Below are positions 1-8,844 of a DNA stretch of 64,000 nucleotides, in pieces. Numbering within the stretch: the first letter of the stretch is position 1; the number at the start of each line of letters is the position of its first letter. The stretch spans positions 2,418,001 to 2,482,000 of the forward strand of contig CAVSZG010000001.1 of assembly GCA_963732405.1 (NCBI GenBank), read 5' to 3'. This DNA is from JAUIAI01 sp963732405 (GTDB taxonomy: Bacteria > Pseudomonadota > Gammaproteobacteria > Burkholderiales > Burkholderiaceae_E). A program made the translations under genes and the position numbers. The notes below the pieces were generated by a model. It made no database searches. It had not been told where the DNA came from and saw only the letters and a list, made by a program, of their open reading frames with translations.

Positions 1-2
1 TG

Positions 3-485
3 GTGCCGGGGCTGCAGCGTTATGCCGATGCGCCACTGGGCTTCGCGGCCGGCCTGATCGCCGGCGTTGGCTGGGCGGCCGGCACCTTGATCCTCAAGCG
101 CGGCGATGTTCAGGTCGCCTCCCTGGTATTGACGGCCTGGCAGATGTTGATCGCCGCGATACCGATCACGGTGATTGCATTCATGCTGGCCGATGGGCCG
201 TGGTTCATGCCCGACCGGACGTCGATCCTGGTGATCGCCTGGATCATCCTGATCCCGATGTCGATCGGCAATGTCACCTGGTTTTCGATCGTGCGGCTGC
301 TGCCGGCAAATCTTGCCGGCCTATCGGTCATCATGACGCCCGTGGTCGCGATGTTATCGGGCGCATTCGTGCACGCTGAGCCGCTTGGACCGCTACAATG
401 GTTGGCAATGCTGTGCTCGGCCAGTGCGTTGTCTCTTGCATTGCTCAAGCCGGCAGCGCCCCGCCGCGATTCCGCTGATCATTGA
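3..485 (+). CDS. EamA/DMT-family transporter, C-terminal part (5' end outside window)
   Basis: The visible 160 residues hold about five hydrophobic helices with the layout of the second EamA repeat of drug/metabolite exporters, including a late segment with a conserved Pro (TPVVAMLSGAF) typical of the ninth or tenth helix. Full EamA proteins are near 300 residues, so the frame very probably continues upstream of the window and the GTG at position 3 is internal. The C-terminus is a short charged tail. The substrate cannot be told from the sequence. Confidence 0.8.
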   Translation: MPGLQRYADAPLGFAAGLIAGVGWAAGTLILKRGDVQVASLVLTAWQMLIAAIPITVIAFMLADGPWFMPDRTSILVIAWIILIPMSIGNVTWFSIVRLLPANLAGLSVIMTPVVAMLSGAFVHAEPLGPLQWLAMLCSASALSLALLKPAAPRRDSADH

Positions 486-512
486 CCGACCGAGCGCGCG
501 GGCGAAAGATCT

Positions 513-538
513 CCGACACGTATCAATTTATGTGTCGG
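513..538. promoter_or_regulatory. 26-bp inverted repeat in the gap before the GNAT/HTH gene
   Basis: CCGACACGTA and TATGTGTCGG flank a 6-base AT-rich centre. Nine of ten arm positions pair, and the tenth can form G-U in RNA. It lies 28 bases after the EamA stop and about 80 bases before the next GTG start. No T-run follows, so an intrinsic terminator is less likely than an operator. The downstream gene encodes an HTH-like domain, so autoregulation is possible but is inference. Confidence 0.35.
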
Positions 539-620
539 GCAGTCAGATTCGATTGGCGAACTCCGATTTGATGGTATCAATGACGTCGGAGCCTGTAGTC
601 GACGAAAGGGGGGAAGTCGC

Positions 621-1634
621 GTGCTTTATCGCAATGCTCGTATCGACGACATCGCCGATTGCATCGCGCTGCTCCGCAAAGAAGGTGCGTGCCGCCTGTC
701 GGACCAGATATACGAGGCCCTGCCGACCTTGTGGGCTCATCTGTTGCGTGATGGCGGTCTGGCCTCCTGGCAGGTCTTCGAATCGGGTGGACGCATCATC
801 GCGTTTCGCCTGAGTGCCTTTTTCGACGAGGAGTTCGCCGCAGACTACATGCGCCGTCCGTACCGTCAGGTTGCTGCGGCCGTCTGGGAGCGATCGCTGA
901 GCGGACGTTCACCCATTCTCGATAGGCAGCGCGTGGCCCGCCAGAACGTGCGCGGCGAGCTCAACCTGGGTGTCCTGCATGCCACGGCACGCAAGCGCAC
1001 CTATGCCCATCCGGTCATGGCCCGCCTGCTGACCATGTTGCCCAGCTCGTTCCAGGTTGCTCATGCCGGCTATCGGATCCGGCGCATGGTGTTTTATGAA
1101 GTGTTCGGTCCGGCAACGGTGCGCATGATGCGCACGATCGGTTTCCGGCCGTATGATCTGCCGCCCGAACTGTCCGCAGACGAGCGGGCGGTCCATCCTG
1201 CAGGCGATTCCCAGGTGTTCTTCTGGGACCCGGAAGACCATCTGTTCGAGACCATGCCGGTACTTGCGACGGCAGCCGTCGGTTGTCCGATGCCGCGATT
1301 CCGGTTCTCACCGGCACAGCAGCGCCTGATGCTGGCTGCCCTGGAGGGGCGCGCCGACCGCGAAATCGCGCTGACCCTAGGGGTCCGGCAAGACACGCTG
1401 CGTCAGACCTGGGAGGCGATTTATCGCCGTGTTGATCAGGTCGACGGACGGCTGCTCCCCGGTGGCGATGACGGTCGAGATGGTCGACGAGGCAGCGAGA
1501 AGCGGCGCAATCTCATCGAATACTGTCGCCAGCATCTCGAAGAACTGCGCCCCTGGGACTGGCGTGAAGTGCCCGAAGACCTTGGCGCAGATACCGCGTT
1601 TCACGATACCGGGTTCGAAGATACGGTAATGTGA
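621..1634 (+). CDS. GNAT-like N-terminus with LuxR-type HTH C-terminal segment, function unknown
   Basis: A GTG start is chosen because a purine-rich ribosome site (AAAGGGGGGAAG) ends just upstream. The 337-residue protein opens like an acetyltransferase (residues 1-60: MLYRNARIDDIADC, then a helix and strand pattern). Residues about 230-280 resemble a LuxR-type helix-turn-helix (FSPAQQRLMLAALEGRADREIALTLGV). This suggests a regulator or an acyltransferase with a DNA-binding tail. I do not recognise the family with certainty. It stands alone between the EamA gene and the SafE-like gene, and no partner gene points to a ligand. Confidence 0.55.
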   Translation: MLYRNARIDDIADCIALLRKEGACRLSDQIYEALPTLWAHLLRDGGLASWQVFESGGRIIAFRLSAFFDEEFAADYMRRPYRQVAAAVWERSLSGRSPILDRQRVARQNVRGELNLGVLHATARKRTYAHPVMARLLTMLPSSFQVAHAGYRIRRMVFYEVFGPATVRMMRTIGFRPYDLPPELSADERAVHPAGDSQVFFWDPEDHLFETMPVLATAAVGCPMPRFRFSPAQQRLMLAALEGRADREIALTLGVRQDTLRQTWEAIYRRVDQVDGRLLPGGDDGRDGRRGSEKRRNLIEYCRQHLEELRPWDWREVPEDLGADTAFHDTGFEDTVM

Positions 1635-1713
1635 GCGATGGGCTGTTGCACACCTTGCCGGCTCTGCGCCGCCGGCGATGCGGCGGCCCCTCTGGCTATT
1701 CCTGAGTGATCCG

Positions 1714-2622
1714 ATGGTATTTTTGTCGATGTTCCTGCTTGGCCTGCTCGGTGGCCTGCACTGTGCGGGAATGTGCGGCGGAATCGTAACGGCCTTGTCA
1801 TTTCGTGCCAGCCCGGCGCGTGTCGAATCCGCTGCCCCGGCTGCCCAGTCCATGTCGGTGGCACCTGTTCAATGGTATCGAACCGTGCCGGATGCCAATG
1901 GCTCGATCGGCATCCCGCTGCCAGGCGCCTGCCGGCCGACCGGGGCCGGGTCGGGGTTGCGCGAGTCACCATCGGCACGCCGGGCCATCGCCTTGCGCAA
2001 GATTGGCGCGGCGCTCGCCGCGGCGCTGCCCATGAATCTGGGCCGGATCACCACCTACATCATGCTGGGGTCGCTGGCGGGCGCGGCAGGCTCCACGCTG
2101 TGGCTGCTCGACCATGCCCTGCCAGTGCAGCGCACCCTGTTTCTGCTCACCAATCTGGTGCTCATCGCGATCGGTGCCTGGCTGCTGGGTGCCCAGATAC
2201 TGCTGAACTGGACCGAGCGTGGCGGCCAGCGTCTGTGGCACCGGCTGCAGCCGCTGGCCACCCGCCTGTTGGCTGCGCGAACCCCGATGCAGCTTGCGCT
2301 GGCTGGTGCCGTCTGGGGTTTCGTTCCGTGTGGCATGGTTTATATGGTGTTGCTGTCGGCGCTCAGCGCGGGCAGTGCGCTCGATGGTGGCTTGCTGATG
2401 GCCGCCTTCGGTCTGGGCACCCTGCCGAACCTGCTCGCCCTGGGCGCAGGCGGGCAGTGGTTGTCGCGGTTTTCCAGGGCTTTGCTGGTTCGCCGGCTGA
2501 TCGCGCTGTCGCTCATCGGCATGGGCGTGCTGGGCGTGGCCCGGGCACTGATGTTCGAGCCGGTTGAAATCTTCGGCCTCTGCATCACACCGATCGAGAC
2601 GGTTGTCCCGGCTGCGCGATGA
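1714..2622 (+). CDS. Sulfite exporter TauE/SafE-like (UreH_2/DsbD-type) membrane protein of the cbb3 locus
   Basis: The first helix carries GGLHCAGMCGGIVTALSF, the paired-cysteine signature of the UreH_2/SafE branch often found beside ccoI and thought to serve copper or haem delivery for cbb3 oxidase. A later helix has GFVPCGMVYMVLL, the matching second half. About six membrane segments are visible. ATG 1714 starts directly before the first helix; ATG 1678 would add 12 residues. Between helix 1 and the NLGRITTY helix lies an unusual polar insertion of about 75 residues. The stop overlaps the ccoI start by four bases (ATGA), so the genes are coupled. Confidence 0.75.
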   Translation: MVFLSMFLLGLLGGLHCAGMCGGIVTALSFRASPARVESAAPAAQSMSVAPVQWYRTVPDANGSIGIPLPGACRPTGAGSGLRESPSARRAIALRKIGAALAAALPMNLGRITTYIMLGSLAGAAGSTLWLLDHALPVQRTLFLLTNLVLIAIGAWLLGAQILLNWTERGGQRLWHRLQPLATRLLAARTPMQLALAGAVWGFVPCGMVYMVLLSALSAGSALDGGLLMAAFGLGTLPNLLALGAGGQWLSRFSRALLVRRLIALSLIGMGVLGVARALMFEPVEIFGLCITPIETVVPAAR

Positions 2623-5316
2623 CGGATGCACCCTCATCGCGGTGCTTTCACTGCGGCGAGCCCGTGCCGGCCGGCGCCGACTGGTCGATCGAATTCGACG
2701 GCCTGTCCAGATCATGTTGTTGTGGTGGTTGCCGGGCGGTCGCCAGGACCATCATCGATGCCGGCCTGGGCGCCTTTTATCGCCAACGCAGCAGCCTGGG
2801 TGGCGCCACAGCGGCGGCCCGTGAGTTGGATCAGGCCCTGGCTGAAGCGCGGCGGCTCGGGTCGGCGGCCACTGCGGTCGATGCATCAACCGGGTCGCGT
2901 GAGGCGCCAACGCCGGGCGGCGCGTCGCCGGCTGATCGCCAGTCGCTGGTGACCGAAACCGATCTGGCGATCGAAGGCATGCATTGTGGTGCCTGCGTGT
3001 GGCTGATCGAACAGGGGCTGGCCGCCGAGCCCGGGGTCGTGCGGGTTGGCGTGAATCTGGCCACCGAGCGTGCAACCCTGAGCTGGTCGCCGGCCCAGAC
3101 CTCGCTGGCCCGGCTGCTCGAAGTGGTTGCCCGACTCGGGTATCGGGCCCGCCCGTTCAATGCGCGAACGCGCGAACGCGAACTCGCTGCCTATTCGCGA
3201 CGAAGCCTGCAGCGCTTGTTCGTGGCCGGGCTGGGCATGATGCAGGTCATGATGTACGCGCTGCCCGGTTATCTGTCGGGCGATGATGCGATCGAGACCG
3301 AATACGTCCAGTTGCTGCGATGGGCGGCCTTCATCCTGACCACGCCGGTAGTGTTGTACAGCGCCTGGCCATTTTTCCAGGGGGCCTGGCAGTCGCTGCG
3401 TCATCGACGGATCGGCATGGATGTGCCGGTGAGCATCGGCTTGCTGGCTGCTTACCTGGCCAGCGTGGTGGCCACGATCACCGGCCATGGTGAGGTCTAT
3501 TTCGATTCGGTGGCGATGTTCACCTTTCTGTTGCTGCTCGCTCGTCATCTGCAGTGGATGATCCGACGTCGTGCGCTTGCGCAGATCGATGCGATCGGCG
3601 CTGCCACGCCCGATGCGGTCTGGCGACTCACCGAGGACGGTCGCGAGCTGGTGACGCCGGCCGCGCTGAGTCCTGCCGACCGGATCGAGGTCGAGACCGG
3701 CCAGACCGTGCCAGCCGATGCCAGCCTGATCACCGGCACGACCACCATCGACCAGTCAGTGCTGACCGGGGAGAGTCTGCCGGTCAGTGTACGAGCGGGG
3801 GATTCGGTCGCTGCGGGCAGCGTGGTGACCGGTCCGCCGGCACGTCTGATCGTGGCCCGTTGCGCGGCCGACAGTGCCGTGTCGCGCATCGAGGCGCTGG
3901 TCGCACGCGGCCTGTCGGACAAGCCCCGCTGGGCCTTGCTGGCCGATCGGATTGCAACCGTGTTCGTTGCCATCGTCCTGCTGCTGGCGGCGGCGACCTG
4001 GTTTGCCTGGATGCAGTTGGACCCCTCGCGCGCCTGGCCGATCGCGATGACGATCCTGGTCGTGTCCTGTCCCTGCGCCTTGTCGCTGGCCACGCCGTCG
4101 GCACTCACGGCAGCGACCGGGGCATTGATGCGCGAGGGCATCCTGGTGACCCGGGCCGATGCGATGGAGGCGCTGGCCGGCATTACCGATATCGTTTTCG
4201 ACAAGACCGGCACGCTCACCACCGGCACCCCGACCGTGACGGCCATCGATACCGATCCCTGCTTATCAGCCGGCCTGGCCCTTCAATTGGCCGGTGCGAT
4301 GGAGCAGGGGATTTCGCATCCGTTTGCCCAGGCCCTGCGCACCCAGGCCGCCATCAGCGCGGCACCCGGCTCACCCGGACTCACCATCATCGAGCATTGC
4401 GCGGGCCGGGGCGTGAGCGCGCGCTGGCAGTCTGGCGAGGGCGGCGAACAAATCCTGCGTCTGGGGTCTGCGGGCTGGTGTGGGCTCGATGAAGCCGCCC
4501 GTAACCGCTGGCCCGCCGACGATGCGGCCAGCGAAGTGTTCCTGGTGGCTGGACAGTTCGGGGATCGACGCCTCGAGCAGACGAACACAGGCGCCACGGA
4601 TTCTGACGACATCCCGTTCAGCCCCCACACGGTGCTGGCGCGGTTTTCCCTGACCGACCCCTTGCGCGCAGGCGCTGCGGCAGCGGTGGCCGCCTTGCAG
4701 GCGCGGGGCATCGAGGTTCATCTGCTTCTCGGGCGATCGTCTGGCAGTGGTTGCCGGCGTGGCCCATCGGCTGGGTGTGGACCGTTTCGGGGCGGGCGCC
4801 TTGCCGCAGGCCAAGCAGGCGGCCGTAAGGCAGATGCAGGCCGAGGGCCGTCGGGTCGTCATGGTTGGCGACGGCATGAACGATGCCCCGGTGCTCTCAC
4901 TGGCCAATGTGTCGATCGCAATGGGTCAGGCCAGCGATCTGGCGCGCACGGCCGCCGATGTGATCCTGCTCAAGCCTGATCCCGGAGCCGTGATCCAGTT
5001 GCATCAACTCGCCTTGGCCACGCGGCGGGTGATCGGGCAGAATCTGGCCTGGGCATTGCTCTACAACTGCGTGGCGATTCCGTTGGCGGCGCTGGGCTGG
5101 GTGCCACCCTGGGCAGCGGCTGTCGGCATGGCGGCCAGCTCCTGGCTGGTGGTCAGCAATGCGGCGCGGCTCTGGCCGGCCCGCGCGGCGCGGCACCCCT
5201 CCGGTGTCGGGGCACACCGACCGTCGGCCACCGTTCACGAGGACCAATTGGTCCACCCGCCGGGATCCTCCGCCGGCAAGCAGGCGGACCCGGGTCCGGC
5301 AGTGTCGAGCCAATAG
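2619..5316 (+). pseudogene. ccoI: Cu(+)-translocating P-type ATPase CcoI/FixI, interrupted by a +1 frameshift
   Basis: CcoI pumps copper to the periplasm for cbb3 oxidase assembly. Frame 1 carries an N-terminal Cys-rich region (CCCGGC), a heavy-metal-binding motif GMHCGACVW, the TGES loop, the CPC ion site (VSCPCALSLATPSAL, near residue 485) and the phosphorylation motif DKTGTLT (near residue 528). At about 4725-4731 one extra base shifts the frame: HLL should continue SGDRLAVVAGVAHRLG, which is found in the +1 frame from 4729. That frame continues through MVGDGMNDAP and the last two helices to 5316. Read as given, frame 1 stops at 4979 without the hinge aspartates, so the pump would be dead. 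Either the base is a consensus error or the gene is broken. It is coupled to the SafE-like gene before it and followed two bases later by ccoS. Confidence 0.85.
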
Positions 5317-5318
5317 CC

Positions 5319-5510
5319 ATGGAAGCGCTGTTCCTGTTGATCCCACTGTCGTTGCTGGCATTGCTGGCGGCGATCTGGATCTTTCTGCGCATGAGCGCCG
5401 GTGGCCAGTTCGACGACCCCGAGGGACCTGCCTGGCGCGTGTTGCTCGATGATGATTCGTCCGCCCCTGATGGCGAAAGCCGTGCCGCACGCAACGAACC
5501 GGGTAACTGA
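5319..5510 (+). CDS. ccoS: cbb3-type cytochrome oxidase assembly protein CcoS
   Basis: A 63-residue protein with one N-terminal membrane helix (residues 4-23), followed by the CcoS hallmark GQFDDPEGPAWRVL. CcoS is needed to place haem and copper in CcoN. The ATG lies two bases after the ccoI stop, the usual FixI-FixS order. The C-terminal acidic tail is short and variable, as is normal for the family. Confidence 0.92.
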   Translation: MEALFLLIPLSLLALLAAIWIFLRMSAGGQFDDPEGPAWRVLLDDDSSAPDGESRAARNEPGN

Positions 5511-5521
5511 AATCGCACCGA

Positions 5522-5535
5522 TTGACCTGAATCAA
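5522..5535 (+). promoter_or_regulatory. FNR/ANR box of the ccoN promoter
   Basis: TTGAC-CTGA-ATCAA matches the FNR/ANR consensus TTGAT-N4-ATCAA at 9 of 10 positions. A plausible -10 element, TACGAT, lies at 5558-5563, placing a start site near 5570. The box centre is then at -41.5, the classical class II activation position. The ccoN ATG follows at 5625. Micro-aerobic induction of cbb3 oxidase by FNR-type regulators is well established; the regulator gene is not in the window. Confidence 0.8.
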
Positions 5536-5624
5536 TGTCTTTGAAATGCGGTTTCAATACGATCGCTGATTGAGCCTTGAAAAATGTTCACAATAAACGT
5601 GTCTGCAACCGAAGGGAACGTCAA

Positions 5625-7079
5625 ATGACGGCAACGACCCAGTATCAGCCAGGGGAAAACTACAACTATCGAGTGGTCCGCCAGTTTGCCGTCATGACGG
5701 TGGTCTGGGGATTCGTCGGCATGTTGGTCGGGGTGATCATCGCCGCCCAGTTGGCCTGGCCGGCGCTGAACTTCGATATTCCATGGCTGACCTACAGTCG
5801 TCTGCGTCCGTTGCACACGAATGCGGTCATTTTCGCGTTCGGCGGCTCGGGATTGTTCGCGACGTCTTACTACATCGTGCAGCGAACCTGTCAGGTTCCC
5901 TTGTTTGCCGCCAAGCTGGCCGGTTTCACCTTCTGGGGCTGGCAGGTGGTCATCGTCGGCGCGGCCATCACCCTGCCGCTGGGCCTGACCCAGAGCAAGG
6001 AATACGCCGAACTGATCTGGCCCATCGATGTGTTGATCGCCGTGGTCTGGGTCGCGTATGCCATCGTGTTTTTCGGTACGGTGGCCAAGCGTCGAACGCC
6101 CCACATCTACGTGGCCAACTGGTTCTTCGGTGCCTATGTACTGACGGTTGCCGTGCTGCATATTGTCAACTCGATGGCGATTCCGACCTCGCTGACCCAC
6201 TCCTACCCGTTGTATGCCGGGGTTCAGGATGCCATGGTGCAATGGTGGTATGGCCACAATGCGGTGGGCTTTTTCCTCACCGCCGGCTTCCTGGGCATGA
6301 TGTATTACTTCATCCCGAAGCAGGCCGGTCGTCCAGTTTATTCCTACCGCCTGTCGATCGTGCATTTCTGGGCGCTGATCTTCACCTATATGTGGGCCGG
6401 GCCCCATCACCTGCACTACACCGCGCTGCCCGATTGGGCCCAGTCGGTGGGCATGGTGTTTTCCCTGATCCTTCTCGCACCATCCTGGGGCGGCATGATC
6501 AACGGCATCATGACCTTGTCGGGTGCCTGGCACAAACTGCGCGAAGATCCGATTCTCAAATTCCTGATCGTCTCGTTGTCGTTCTACGGCATGTCGACCT
6601 TTGAGGGGCCGATGATGTCGATCAAAACGGTCAACGCACTCTCGCACTACACCGACTGGACGGTGGGTCACGTGCACTCGGGTGCGCTGGGCTGGGTTGG
6701 TCTGATCACCATGGGGTCGATCTACTATCTGATCCCCCGGTTGTATGGTCGCGAGGAGATGTGGAGTCGCAAGCTGATTGAGCTGCATTTCTGGATCGCC
6801 ACGCTGGGCATCGTGTTGTATATCGCTGCGATGTGGATCGCCGGCGTGATGCAGGGTCTGATGTGGCGCGCCACCAACCCGGACGGCACGCTCACCTATG
6901 CCTTCATCGAGTCGATCAAGGCAACCTTCCCGTACTACGTGATCCGGTTGCTGGGCGGCCTGTTCTATCTGTCGGGCATCGTGATCATGTTCTACAACAT
7001 GGTGATGACCATTCGGCAAGGCCGTGCGGTCTCTGCCCCCGTGCCTGTGGCCGGTCATGCCGTTGGCGCTTCAGTCTAG
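5625..7079 (+). CDS. ccoN: cbb3-type cytochrome c oxidase subunit I
   Basis: Catalytic subunit of the high-affinity oxidase, 484 residues with about 12 membrane helices. It reduces O2 at haem b3-CuB and pumps protons. Visible ligands include the haem b histidine in LHTNAVIFAFGG, the CuB region WWYGHNAVGFFLT, the pair in GPHHLHYT, and HYTDWTVGHVHSGALGW near the haems. ATG 5625 has GAAGGGA before it and fits the family N-terminus; an upstream in-frame extension to 5577 has no ribosome site. First gene of ccoNOQP under the FNR box. Confidence 0.97.
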   Translation: MTATTQYQPGENYNYRVVRQFAVMTVVWGFVGMLVGVIIAAQLAWPALNFDIPWLTYSRLRPLHTNAVIFAFGGSGLFATSYYIVQRTCQVPLFAAKLAGFTFWGWQVVIVGAAITLPLGLTQSKEYAELIWPIDVLIAVVWVAYAIVFFGTVAKRRTPHIYVANWFFGAYVLTVAVLHIVNSMAIPTSLTHSYPLYAGVQDAMVQWWYGHNAVGFFLTAGFLGMMYYFIPKQAGRPVYSYRLSIVHFWALIFTYMWAGPHHLHYTALPDWAQSVGMVFSLILLAPSWGGMINGIMTLSGAWHKLREDPILKFLIVSLSFYGMSTFEGPMMSIKTVNALSHYTDWTVGHVHSGALGWVGLITMGSIYYLIPRLYGREEMWSRKLIELHFWIATLGIVLYIAAMWIAGVMQGLMWRATNPDGTLTYAFIESIKATFPYYVIRLLGGLFYLSGIVIMFYNMVMTIRQGRAVSAPVPVAGHAVGASV

Positions 7080-7091
7080 GAGTCAGGCCCC

Positions 7092-7703
7092 GTGAAATCT
7101 CATCAACTCATCGAAAAGAATGTCGGCCTGCTGATGCTGCTGATCGTGGCCGTCATTTCGGTCGGTGGCCTGGTCGAAATCGTGCCGCTTTACTTCCAAC
7201 GGTCCACCACCGAGCCGGTCGCCGGTCTCAAGCCCTACTCGCCACTGGAACTCACCGGCCGCGACATCTATGTGCGTGAAGGCTGCTACAACTGTCATTC
7301 GCAGATGATCCGGCCGTTTCGCGCGGAAACCGAACGGTATGGCCCGTACTCGGTGGCGGGGGAGTTCGTGTATGACCGGCCCTTCCAGTGGGGCAGCAAG
7401 CGTACGGGTCCGGATCTGGCGCGGGTGGGCGGCCGTTATTCCGATGACTGGCATCGCCTGCACCTGATCAATCCACGCGACCTCGTGCCCGAGTCGAACA
7501 TGCCCGGGTTTCCCTGGCTGAACACGACCCTGGTCGATGAGACGGTGATCGGTTCGCGGTTGCAGGCCTTGCGGGCCATTGGCACGCCGTATTCCGACGA
7601 GGACATTGCCAAGGCATCCGAGTCGATCAAGGGCAAGACCGAGATGCAGGCAATGATCGCCTATCTGCAGCGCCTTGGCACCACGGCCGGCGCGGTTCAG
7701 TAA
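7092..7703 (+). CDS. ccoO: cbb3-type cytochrome c oxidase subunit II (mono-haem cytochrome c)
   Basis: This 203-residue protein has one N-terminal anchor helix (about residues 11-33) and a periplasmic cytochrome c domain. The haem is bound at C65-Y-N-C68-H69, and a Met ligand is likely in ESNMPGFPWL. It passes electrons from CcoP to CcoN. GTG start, 12 bases after ccoN. Length is normal. Confidence 0.97.
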   Translation: MKSHQLIEKNVGLLMLLIVAVISVGGLVEIVPLYFQRSTTEPVAGLKPYSPLELTGRDIYVREGCYNCHSQMIRPFRAETERYGPYSVAGEFVYDRPFQWGSKRTGPDLARVGGRYSDDWHRLHLINPRDLVPESNMPGFPWLNTTLVDETVIGSRLQALRAIGTPYSDEDIAKASESIKGKTEMQAMIAYLQRLGTTAGAVQ

Positions 7704-7705
7704 TC

Positions 7706-7894
7706 ATGGATCTGAACGCCGCTCGGACCGTCATCACTGTCCTCGCATTTGTCTCCTTCATCGGCATCGTGTACTGGGCCTATACCTCGCGCAACCGCCA
7801 GCGCTTCGATGAAGCGGCCAACCTGCCTTTTGCCGATGACGATGTCGCGAAGCGCAGCGGGCATGACCAACAGCAGCATAAGGGAAGAAGCTGA
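7706..7894 (+). CDS. ccoQ: cbb3-type oxidase small subunit CcoQ/FixQ
   Basis: A 62-residue protein with one membrane helix (residues about 8-27), followed by YTSRNRQRFDEAANLPFADD, the FixQ signature. CcoQ stabilises the CcoNOP complex. It starts two bases after the ccoO stop and ends one base before the ccoP start, in the standard N-O-Q-P order. Confidence 0.93.
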   Translation: MDLNAARTVITVLAFVSFIGIVYWAYTSRNRQRFDEAANLPFADDDVAKRSGHDQQQHKGRS

Positions 7895-7895
7895 C

Positions 7896-8828
7896 ATGGC
7901 AGATTTTGTATCACCGGGTTGGAGCCTGTTCATCATCGCAGTCACCGCGCTGTCGATCGTGGCTTGTTTTCTGTTGGCCATGGCCACTTCCTCGACCAAA
8001 GTCGCGGTGAACGCGGCCGGCGACGTTGAAACAACCGGACATGTCTGGGATGAAGACCTGGTCGAGTTGAACAACCCGCTGCCCCGCTGGTGGCTCTACC
8101 TGTTCTACATCACCTGCGTCTTCGGCGTGCTCTATCTGGTGCTGTATCCGGGTGCAGGTGCCTTCAAGGGCACACTGGGTTGGTCACAGGTCGGGCAGTA
8201 TGAAAACGAGATGGCCAAAATGAAGGAGCGGATCGCGCCGCTGTATGCGCGATTCCAGAGCCAGCCGATCTCGGCGGTGGCCAAGGATCCCGAGGCAGTG
8301 GCCATGGGCGAGCGGCTCTATCTCACCTACTGCGTGCAATGCCATGGCTCGGATGCGCGCGGCTCGAGAGGCTTTCCCAATCTGACCGACAATGACTGGC
8401 TCGGCGCGGGCGATGGTGACTACATCAAAGCCACCATCATCAACGGTCGGCAGGCCGTGATGCCGCCGATGGGGGCTGCGCTAGGCGGCGCGGATGCGGT
8501 CGATCAACTGGCGAACTATGTGGCATCGTTGTCCAAGACACCGCACGACCCGGTCAAGGCGGCGCTGGGCCAGGATAAATTCGGCACCTGTGCCGCCTGT
8601 CATGGTGCCGATGGCAAAGGCAATGCCGCCATCGGTGCGCCCAACCTCACCGATAACATCTGGCTGCATGGCCGTGGCGTTGCCAAGATCACCGAAGCCA
8701 CCAACCTGGGCATCAACAATCAGATGCCATCGTTCGGCAAGCTGGTCGGCGAAGACCGGGCGCATGTACTGGCCGCCTATGTGCTGAGTCTTTCCCAGGC
8801 TGGTGGCGCGCAAGCCACGACCAAGTGA
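7896..8828 (+). CDS. ccoP: cbb3-type cytochrome c oxidase subunit III (di-haem)
   Basis: 310 residues with two N-terminal membrane helices (about 9-30 and 65-85) and two periplasmic cytochrome c domains. Haem sites are C146-V-Q-C149-H150 and C232-A-A-C235-H236. It is the electron entry subunit. ATG 7896 follows an AGGGAAGAAG ribosome site and directly abuts ccoQ; the longer in-frame extension lies inside ccoQ and is not used. Length is typical. Confidence 0.97.
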   Translation: MADFVSPGWSLFIIAVTALSIVACFLLAMATSSTKVAVNAAGDVETTGHVWDEDLVELNNPLPRWWLYLFYITCVFGVLYLVLYPGAGAFKGTLGWSQVGQYENEMAKMKERIAPLYARFQSQPISAVAKDPEAVAMGERLYLTYCVQCHGSDARGSRGFPNLTDNDWLGAGDGDYIKATIINGRQAVMPPMGAALGGADAVDQLANYVASLSKTPHDPVKAALGQDKFGTCAACHGADGKGNAAIGAPNLTDNIWLHGRGVAKITEATNLGINNQMPSFGKLVGEDRAHVLAAYVLSLSQAGGAQATTK

Positions 8829-8844
8829 TGGTGAAAGTCCGCCC

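Noticed and set aside
4719..4740. Programmed ribosomal frameshift in ccoI
   Set aside because: No slippery heptamer, no stop near the shift and no strong downstream structure; simple +1 insertion is a better reading.
5532..7058. Long minus-strand open frame opposite ccoN
   Set aside because: Rich in His, Gln, Arg and Asp, a typical shadow of a membrane-protein gene in GC-rich DNA.
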